A stretch of 64,000 nucleotides of DNA from Perca fluviatilis (Eukaryota; Chordata; Actinopteri; Perciformes; Percidae): assembly GCF_010015445.1 (NCBI RefSeq), contig NC_053118.1, positions 23,072,937-23,136,936 on the forward strand, written 5' to 3'. A program made the translations under genes and the position numbers. Shown here piece after piece: positions 54,920-64,000 of this stretch. How positions within the stretch are numbered: the first letter of the stretch is position 1; each line of letters begins with the position of its first letter. The notes beneath the pieces are model-generated. The model was not told where the DNA came from. It saw only the letters and a list, made by a program, of their open reading frames with translations, and made no database searches.

Positions 54920-55460
54920 TGTATTTACAGGGCATAAGAGGAAAAGCTGTCAAAGGTGAGATTCTATAATGACGGAAAAAAGCAGGCATACTGTTCAAAT
55001 GGCACCTGAAAGAGCCGTCCTTTTATAACCATTTATCAAATTAAGGTTCCCATTCATTTTGTGTTCCATTAGTTGTTCCATTTTGTTCCATGGCAACTGT
55101 AATTGACCCATGCGGTGCTATCTCTGCTTCGTGTTCTCCGATTAGTGAGACTCGACGTCACACATTCTTTTCACATCAGATAAAATGGCAGCAACCTCTT
55201 TTTTCCCCCTTCTGTATCAGCCCCACTCACTTCCTGTCCCTGTAGTAGAGACTTCCCCCAGTGTTGCGCCCTCCCTTCCTTTCCAACTTTTGCTGTCTCC
55301 TCTGCCTCACCCTTACCCTCTCTACCTCCCCTCTCTGTCTCCCCCTCTTTACGACCTGCTGAACCAGCACACGCCGGCCTGTCTGTCAAATCGACAGAAC
55401 AGGTGCTCCAGCTACAACCTCACTTCCCCCACTTTTCCCCTTCTGCATCCCTAAGGCACA

Positions 55461-55571
<111 letters not shown>

Positions 55572-56713
55572 CATGCACACAGGAAAAAACACTCCTACAT
55601 GTTCACCCAAGTTGCATAGTTGCAAACTATATGCTGACGGACACTGATCTGTGACTCTCAGTGGTGTCACACACTCACACAAATAATACACGCACACGCA
55701 AACTGTACTAAATCACTGTAGGAGGGTGACCCAAAGGTGTCTTGACAGAAGCATATGAGCGTGCAGTCCTGCTGCAGTACATGATTTGATGTGAGCCCAA
55801 AACACTCCCGGGGCTTTTCTCGCTGCCTTGTAATAAACCGTCTCTTTATCCTGCCTTCACTTTTCTATCCATTACATTATGTTGCATTTCAGTTTCTAAC
55901 ATTAAGGAACTGCACTGACATCATCAGTGAGTCTACTGGTTGTCAAAGTCATGTAGAAACAAACAAACAAATACAAAAGTGCTTATTGTCTTTGAATCTG
56001 CTCCTCAATCACTCAGTCAGCAGACGTAAGGGGGGAGTGAATGGCTGCTATGGTGAAAGGGTGGGGGGTGGGGTGGAGACGAGGCCATGGGAGGGGAGGG
56101 GTAAAGTTTGACAGTCGCTCACAGTTGGCACCAAGGATCCAGGATGCTTTGGGGCGGATGGGGAGAGGGGGCAGAGAGAGCGAGTCAGAGGTAGAGAGGG
56201 TGAGCTTCCATCGCAAGGGGACGAAGGAACCACTGATCCTTTTTCTCTTCGCAATTCACCTTTAGGGGAAAGAAAGAAGTGTGGAAAAGGGGAGAAAGAA
56301 AAAAAAAGGATATGAAAAGAACATGAAAGAAAGAAATCGTCATTAAACGCACTACGAAGTTCTCTCTTTCCCTCTCTTCCTCCATCTCGCACCTCTCTCA
56401 ATTTAATCTTAAATCCACTCCAATTTCCCTCGAGGGACTCAATTCTCTCTTTTCCTGTAAGTATTCTCTTTCATTCTCTTGCTTTTATTCTCTCTGTTTT
56501 TCCTTCTTGTGCCTCAGTGCCCTACTGTGAAATAATGCCTGTGCCAGAAAAGAAAATCTCAATCAATTGCTTGTTATTTCATTGCATTAATGAGTGAGTT
56601 GTTTTTTTGAGCTCTTCATATTGTAAAGTGAGGTGTGTGTGTTTTATGGGATTGGGAATAGGAAGAGCACTATGGTGATTTAGTATGCACAACCTCAGCT
56701 ATTCCACAGCATG

Positions 56714-56715
<2 letters not shown>

Positions 56716-56781
<66 letters not shown>

Positions 56782-56852
56782 TCCATTTCCCTCAAACAGG
56801 CTTCCTTTGGGTGTTCTCTGGCTGGCCAGTTCAAATCAATATTGTTAATAGG

Positions 56853-56900
<48 letters not shown>
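56716..56900. repeat. Two long (TG)n microsatellites
   Basis: TG runs at about 56716-56777 and 56854-56900, upstream of the myocardin-like start exon. Confidence 0.9.
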
Positions 56901-56902
<2 letters not shown>

Positions 56903-57519
56903 ACTAATGTAGCTCATGTAGATTCCCAGCCCTCTTTACTTGAGAGGCAGCTCCACTTCTTTTAGTGCATGACACATTTGCAGTGTGTGCGCAATGCTGT
57001 AGGTGTTGCGAGTTCATGTTTGTCCGTCACAATCAGTGTCCTCCAGCCCAGTATCTGCTGGTGCTTCTGTCTCCGTCACTCTCCCCTTCTTCCTCCTCTT
57101 CTTTTCCTGGCTCCTCGCTCTGTCTCTCTAAAAGCCTCCTTGTCTTTTTAATTCTGTGTCGTTAGTTCTGTCTCTGTGGGTGGGCCTCTGTGACTCTGTG
57201 TGTGATTATGACAGGCTGTCTATAGGGAGGCCTGCTGTTGCCAGAGCAGCTCACTGCAGTGTTCAGTCTGCCCGTAGGTCTGAGAGGCTTTGCGTCTCTA
57301 TTTCCCCCTCCATATATCTCCGTGGTGCTTTGTGTGCCTCTATCAATATCGGTTTGTGTCTATCAGTGGATTAACAAGCATCTGTCTCTCTCACTCCCCT
57401 GCTTCCTCTTCTCCTCTGCAACAGTAAGAGACAGAAGGAGAGGGGTCCATTCCTCCTGGTAGAGTGACACCAGGTATTTCCTCTCTCTCCCGCTACTCTG
57501 ACCCACCCTCCCCTCCACC

Positions 57520-60500
57520 ATGACACTACTGGCCTCCGAGAGGTCGCTTCTCATCCGGAACAAGTTCCGCTCAGGTGAGAATCCTGCAGTCTCAACTCAC
57601 GCCATTTAAAGGAGAGAAAGATTTATTTTCACCACAACAATGGCTTTACATCTTAGGCATAATTGGCAACATTAGCATCAATGTGTAGAGGTGAGGTGTT
57701 CGGGAGGGTTATTGACTGGCCAGTCACGTTGTCTCCAGTATCATGTAATCAATACAGTGAAGGTATTGATTGATGGCCAATGGATTTAATGATTGATACA
57801 CACAGACAGATGTCTTAAAGAGACGTGAAGACAGCTGAGCCCAAGGCCAAAGATCTATGCATGTTATTGTGGGACACTTTACCAACCACGTGCGTTGGTT
57901 TGTTGATGGAAAAACAGACTTTACCAGCAAAGTCCTTTTTTATTTAAAGCCCCTTTTATATATCTATAACATTAAATATTCATGTCTAAATAACCAACAA
58001 TCAAAGTTAAGGTTTGGAAAAGAGATGCTGATGATGATATCCTATCCTATCCCAGTCTGTAGAGATTCTGAAGAAGAATAGTAAAAGAATAGCTGAAATT
58101 GATTCTAAATGATATTACTGAGTTTTACTAATCCAATGTATTACTCTACTGATTACAACTTTCAGGAGACAACCAGCATTCTGTGACAAACAGCATTGAA
58201 CAACCTTCCAATAACTGCATAATTCAAGATTCCCTAAATTGTAGCGGCTGCTGTTGTGTTCCCAGGCAGCTGTCGTTAACGGCTGGTAAAATAGAAAGGC
58301 GGAGAAATGACACAGACAGTCCCCTAGGTGTATAAACACCTGCTGGAAAACGTGATTCCTTAGGGCAGCTGCTCTGTTTGACATCATGTATGTACATAGC
58401 AGAGTCTCTGCGAGTCTTTAAAGTCTGCCAGAGCATCAAACTGATGTTGAGCCTTTGTGTGGCTATTGTCAGTCATTGTATGATATGATACAGTTTGTTT
58501 GAGTTCGTATTCATTGTTTAATTGTTAACAACTGTATCTGTTGTTGACCTTTGACATGAATTGGGTCCAATGCAAAATGTTCATGTCACATAAGTAGGCG
58601 TATGCTAATATGTTAATGGTCAATGTAGAAAATGTTGCAATCCTTATAATAAATGATGGCTCCCAAACTTTAAAAAACAAAATATCTACTTGCAACCTCT
58701 CATCACATCTTTGAGTTGTGAGAAGTTCACAAGATTGTTTAATTAGAATTATTTCAAGAAGCCTGAATAGGTCAAATATATATATTTTACAAGAAATTTG
58801 CAAAACATGAAACATTTCAAAAAAAAGTTACAACTGCATATTTCTTAGTAATTCTTAGAAAACATTCTTTCTTATTTTGTCTTGTCCTGTTAATCCTGCA
58901 CTAAGGACTGACTTCCAGCTTGGGAACCACTATGTTATGTAATGTATGTTAAGTGATGTGATTTAAAATAGAGTTCAAAACTTGTATTGGACCTCCAGTT
59001 AAAATACAAAACAACAATGGTAGACACACATGCACACTGAAATCCAATCCAAAAGAAACTGCAGTGTGATAGCCACTGCTTCTTTAAACTGTTAACATGA
59101 CAGAGCACAACGCGTTAATCTGCTTTAAATCCAGAGTTTTACAACGTTAAACTTTTTGTTTTTGAGTCGCCGGAGAGGCAGGACGAGTACAGTAGTTAGC
59201 AGCACAAACGAGGATGACGTGAGGAGGAGGGGATGTATGAGAGGCTTGTGGAGAGAGCGGGACAGCTGAAGGGGGGATGGGACCAACAGAAATAGACATA
59301 CTGAGAGATAAATAGTCACTGCCCTCAACCCCCACCGCACAGTCCTCCCCTCCCCTCGTCAGGTCGTCAGGTCTCAAAACTCACCGAAATGTGTCATGCC
59401 CTACCCTGTTTCACATGTTTGTGTGTGTGCTGAATGCTAATGTGCGTATGTATGGCGTGTAGATAGATGTGTACAGGCATGCAAGGAGATATATAATCTA
59501 CAAGTGTTGCAAAGTCATGGGGTAATATAAGTTGCAAGGCCATATCATTTAACAGTGATCTTGCATTGCTCAACTCTTACCTTTCCATGTCTGTGTCATT
59601 TATTTTCCCCTCATCATTTTGTCCTTTAAGTCAAACTAACTTACTGTTCCATCAGTGTAACTTGTAATATTTCATCCTTTTTTGCACGCAGCATGCTCAA
59701 TCTCTGTTCTTGTCTTTCAGTCCTGCAGTTGAGGATTCAGAACCGAAGGCAGAGTGAAATCAATGCAGACTGTGGTTAGTCTATGAGTGTCATTTACACT
59801 GTGATTTATCTCTGTATGACTATGACCGCAGGTTGGATTTCATATTAATGATGTTCAGATCACCTCTTTGCACCGACTCATGATTACCTATTGATTAATA
59901 AATGTCTTTGTAAGTTTTACTATATTGAGCAGATTTTACTTTACTTTGATTTCACTTTTTGAGTCTAAATGTTGTGTTTAATTATTATGCTGTAAAATCT
60001 CTGATTGTGCAAGAGCCTAGAGTTTCATGTTGTCATATTATACTGCATTAACCACCAATGTTAAAAACAGGGATACAATTTGAATTTGAATTAGGATAAC
60101 ATTTCATTCAAGAACATGATGCAACGTGTTAATTATGAATCAGTAGGATTAATTAGGATGATAACCAAAAATATCATTTCATAAGCACACAAATACCAGA
60201 CATGTAAAAGACAGCTTTAATCTTTTCTTTCTCATAGTGAGTTTCATAAGCACACACAAATACCAGACATGTAAAAGACAGCTTTAATCTTTTCTTTCTC
60301 ATAGTGAGTTTTGAAATATAACATGCAAGGATTTTGCCAATTTGCCAAGTGTATATGCATAGAGGTAACATACAGTATATGCAAAAATTACAAAAAGCTA
60401 TAAATATCAGGCATTATCTGAAGATAAAGGTGCAAATAAATTGTGCTATAAACCTAAAATACACATAGATTCATCCAGATATGTGCAGCAAATGTGATAC

Positions 60501-63096
60501 TGACTAGTATAGAGTGTGTAGACACTCTCAGGGACTTTGTAGACAGGCGAAGGTGCACCTTCCTTCAGTTTCCTCCTTGTTGTCTGAGGCTGAAGCAGGT
60601 TGCACAAGAAGTGCTGCACATTCTGATGCCTGCCAACACAAACAATGCTCCATGCTGTAACTTGGAGGGATGAGTTTAGGGCTGAAAGTGCTCTGTTGAT
60701 ACACTGATTCACCTGAGTTGCTCCTCTACTAAGTGTCCTCTAAATTTCCTGCATTGTCATATATTCATATAACCACATGCTATCTGTTTCCATAGGGTTG
60801 AAATCTACTTGTCCCCCTAAAAAAGACCAGAGCGAAGCTCTGGTGAGTAGCATCCAGTTTCTCAATAATATCCAACAGCATGACATTTCCACACTAATTT
60901 TGATGATGAGAGAGCCATTCACCCCCCCCTTCCCCCCCACACACACACACGTATGTTTTTTGTATTGATATTAATTTGTTAAGTTGATTTTATTTGACAG
61001 AACAGGATAAGACTACAATTTGTAAGTTCATAATAAATGAATTAACATTACTTTTGAGAAATGATTTATCAGAGTTTCCCCCACCACTGAATGGGCCGCT
61101 AAATGGTCTTGTGTGGAGATTCACATCACCTAAAAAGAACTCATTTGAACTGGTTTCAGTGGTGAAACTTTGTAGCACAGGATCCAAGAGTTCCTTAAAA
61201 GACCATCCAAATGTTCTGGGAGAAACACTGGTGTAAATTAATATTTTGTTATTACATTGGCATTGAAGTTGTATTTAACTTTCCCCTGAATGAACTGCAT
61301 TGTAATCTGTGGGCCCTGGCTGTTGGTTTGACCTGCTGTTTCCTGATGCAGCGTCTAACTGACGACGGTGCTGCTCAGAAGTTGCCACCTAGTGGTCTGA
61401 ATACTGAAACTGCACAAGGTGATGCCCTGCCTACAGTAATGTTGCTGTTTCCTTCCTGCTTTACCCTGTGTGCTCCCAGCAAAGTGCATAGTGACATATT
61501 TCCCTGCCCCTCTCTCTCTCTCTCTCTCCCTCTGTCTGTATTTTATCAAATCTGTTCTGCTCTCCGCTTCCTGTTGTACAGTGCGAGGAAATGAAGTGTG
61601 TAAATCTGGCAATGGGCTTGGTGTTTCATCAGCTGTCAGTTAAATAGATATGTGACCTTGTTGCACACTGTAACTCTGCATTTTAAGCAGCCTGCAAACA
61701 TATCAGTGATTGACAGCGCATGATAAACCCACCCATCCAGGGATCAGAGCCTTCGTTTACTGACATCTTTCTCTCTTTATCTCTTTCTCTCTCCTCCTCC
61801 TCTCCACACCCTCTAACCTTCCTGTTAATTTGAAAAAGACTATTATTACTAATATCAGGCTTTTCAAACTATCTGATTTCCCTTTATGCCCTTTCAAAAC
61901 TGTTATGTGAATGTATTTTTGTGTGTGTGTGTTCATATCCAAGGGAATACATCTCCCTATGGACAGAAGTGTTTACTATTTTTTTTATGCTTCTGCTGGT
62001 TTAAATTGGGACTGACTGCCTGTGGCAACACTGTTGTGCATGCTCACATCACATATGTTCTGAAATCCTGTTGCTTCTCTCTCTCTCTCTCTGCTGATCT
62101 CCCATCTGTCTTCCCATCTCATCACTTATCTGCACCATTCCTCCGTCCTTCTCTCCCCCCACACACACACACACACACCGCAGAGAGGACTGTGTGCGGG
62201 GCCCAGAGGCAGAAGAAGGCTCGCCAGACGCAGGACCTCACTGAGAGGATCCAACGTCCGCCTGGGCCTGTGGAGCAACAGCACGAACACACACTGCCCC
62301 TGGAGAACCGTGAGTCAACACGCATCCGCATGCACCGGCACACACAGACAGAGTCACACACAGTTATTTTTTTTATTTCCCACCCAATCTCCTTTGCTCC
62401 TCTTTGGACCTTACTCCTTTCACTTTTCATTTCCTCAGGCTCTGCCTCTTTCCCTCTGTCCGCTGATGTCTTCGAAGATGACATTTCCTCCTGCTCTTCC
62501 TCCTCACCCACTGAGCAACATGGTGTTCACCAATCACCAGCCTTTTCTTCATTGCCAGGGCTCTCAGGTGACCAATTACTGAGTGACTTCTCAGCTGTGG
62601 GCCCGCCCCTTAACCACAGCACTGGTCATGCTCAGGTGAGGAAACAACACTGATGTGTGTTGGCAGCAACAAGGAAGTAATTCCCACAAATATTCTCTGA
62701 TAAACACAGATTCATGAGTTTATAAATAGCCTCATATGTCAACACTGATGATCTGATATTCTGCCTTCAGTCTGGTTTGGCGTTGCTCCCGGCAACCGAG
62801 GGCATCAGACAACCTACACCGAGTGAATCAAACTCCATAGCAACAACTGGGAGACCAAATGGGATGTATTTGACCTCTCAGACCACACCCCTGCTGCCAA
62901 AGGTAGTGTGGGGTTAGTGCATGCTAATACTGTCACTTTGGATTTCATTTTGTGGCTCATTTAAATTTCATAAGGGTCTTTTTTGTCTTGAATATTTTTA
63001 TGCCTCCTTAAAACAAAATTATATATATATAGTCAAGAATTAAAGGAAATAAATGTGGTCATATGACAAATTAATCCATAAAAACAACATTTAGAT

Positions 63097-63136
<40 letters not shown>

Positions 63137-64000
63137 TGTGTGAGTGTGTGTGTGTGTGAATGTGAGTGTGTGTATGTGTGGTGACTGGTATTCACAGCAT
63201 GTATACAGCATAACAGATAAAAGAGCATTGTAGAGGTCTTTAACCTAACAGGATGGTCATTCGTCTGTTTTGTCAAACACAATGCTCTGCTGTAAGCTGC
63301 TCTGCATTCATTACTGTCAATTTGCACTTCTGGGGGAGCTCAGTATTTGCCCTGTAGGTTAACACATTTACACACAAGCAGCATGGCTGTATGTCAGAAC
63401 CAGCACATACTGTCATCTGGAGATTTGTGAGGCATTTATACATTTCATGTCAGAGTTTAACCTTGACATGGGGTAAATACCGTTAAAACAATGTGAACAA
63501 CTTGACATTTTCTTTGTGATATTTTATACGCTACTCTTGAAATTACTCACTTTAACCACACCACAGTATGGTTACAGTTGAAATGTGGGTAATGTGTGTC
63601 TTTACAGACAGCTCGGCCTCCCAGCCCCACCTGCTCCTCCTCACTGCCCCCCTCCCTCAACTTCAGCCATCTCCCCCGCCCACGGAAACCGCGGGACACC
63701 AAACCCAAAATGAGGAAACTTAAATATCACCAGTACATTCCTCCAGACCAGAGAGGAGGGTCTGGGACTGGAGGTACCAATATAATCATTTACAATCCTA
63801 CACTTCCTTTCATTTGTCCAATCAAGGCTTGCTCTTGTGGCGAGTTATTTGAATTTAGCCTAAACAATTGGTTATTTCCAGGAGGAGCCAAACAGAAGAG
63901 CCCTACTCCTTCCCAGTCTTTAGACCCAGCCTACTCCCATCTCCTGAAGCAGCAGCAGGTCTTCCTCCAGTTGCAAATCCTACACAACCAGCAGCAGCAG
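57520..64000 (+). CDS. Myocardin/MRTF-family transcriptional coactivator, 5' part (9 exons seen, cut by window end)
   Basis: Exons are 57520-57574, 59721-59774, 60796-60842, 61352-61418, 62184-62309, 62439-62635, 62771-62902, 63608-63773 and 63882 onward, all GT-AG and in phase: 321 residues and open. The start MTLLASERSLLIRNKFRS then VLQLRIQ matches the N-terminus of MYOCD, whose first residues are reported to contact MEF2. RPEL motifs are degenerate: RRQSEINADCG at 25-37 lacks the proline, the second is unrecognisable, and LTERIQRPPGPVE near 90-104 is the clearest. Residues 265-282 hold the basic KMRKLKYHQYIPPDQ element, then LLKQQQVFLQLQILHNQQQQ, the start of the Gln-rich stretch. SAP, leucine-zipper and activation domains should lie beyond the window. 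Role: SRF (CArG-box) coactivator in the nucleus. Poor RPELs suggest weak actin control, as in MYOCD. It may be myocd itself or a separate paralogue. Confidence 0.85.
60177..60308. repeat. Tandem duplication, ~66-base unit, two copies
   Basis: TTTCATAAGCACAC through CATAGTGAG occurs at 60177-60241 and again at 60242-60308. The copies are identical apart from two extra bases (CA) in the second. It lies in an intron of the myocardin-like gene. Confidence 0.92.
63098..63180. repeat. (TG)n microsatellite in a myocardin-like intron
   Basis: TG run with occasional TC and GA interruptions, about 500 bases before the exon carrying the KYHQYIPPDQ motif. Confidence 0.85.

Noticed and set aside
57598..57609. 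CArG-like CCATTTAAAGG after the myocardin-like first exon
   Set aside because: Seven A/T bases between CC and GG instead of six. Not a true CArG box.

Overview
This window looks like chromosomal DNA from a teleost fish, most likely a ray-finned species with a compact genome. The genes have GT-AG introns, dinucleotide microsatellites are very dense, and there are decayed LINE 3' ends and short transposon relics with a CAGTGGTGGAA-like end of the kind common in fish. The gene set matches vertebrate single-copy families. I had no database access. Gene names rest on recognising family motifs and on exon phases worked out by hand.

Six protein-coding genes, all on the + strand, can be supported. 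(1) A shisa7-type AMPA-receptor auxiliary protein, five coding exons, 3201-6884. (2) A very large C2H2 zinc-finger protein most like ZNF865, one coding exon at 17449-22116, with non-coding leader exons from a GC-rich start region near 14.13 kb. (3) A PAR-bZIP circadian factor of the DBP type, four coding exons at 26878-32921, with a CpG-rich leader holding a CRE fused to an E-box. (4) A secreted protein of 353 residues, eight exons at 35928-44323, with a signal peptide, a WAP-like eight-cysteine module, three sushi domains and a beta-2-glycoprotein-I-type last domain. (5) A ZNF524-like four-finger protein, two coding exons at 46189-49638, with a long N-terminal extension. (6) The 5' part of a myocardin/MRTF-family coactivator, nine exons from 57520 and cut off by the window end.

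Between genes: 1-3200 shows nothing recognisable. 6885-14130 holds a probable long shisa7 3' UTR, a TIR element and a ~1.03 kb tandem duplication next to the znf865 promoter. 22117-25300 holds the znf865 3' UTR and a LINE 3' end. 34300-35900 and 44324-45700 are short intergenic stretches. 49639-57519 holds a nested LINE ruin and many microsatellites.

The most interesting reading is the neighbourhood itself. SHISA, PAR-bZIP and MRTF genes are also linked on human chromosomes 17, 22 and (SHISA9/MRTFB) 16. On human chromosome 19 only SHISA7 and DBP remain. A divergent myocardin-like gene beside shisa7, znf865, dbp and znf524 is therefore a good candidate for a fourth myocardin-family ohnologue that mammals have lost. 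The apoH-like gene, with its extra WAP-like module, is a second candidate for an undescribed family member.
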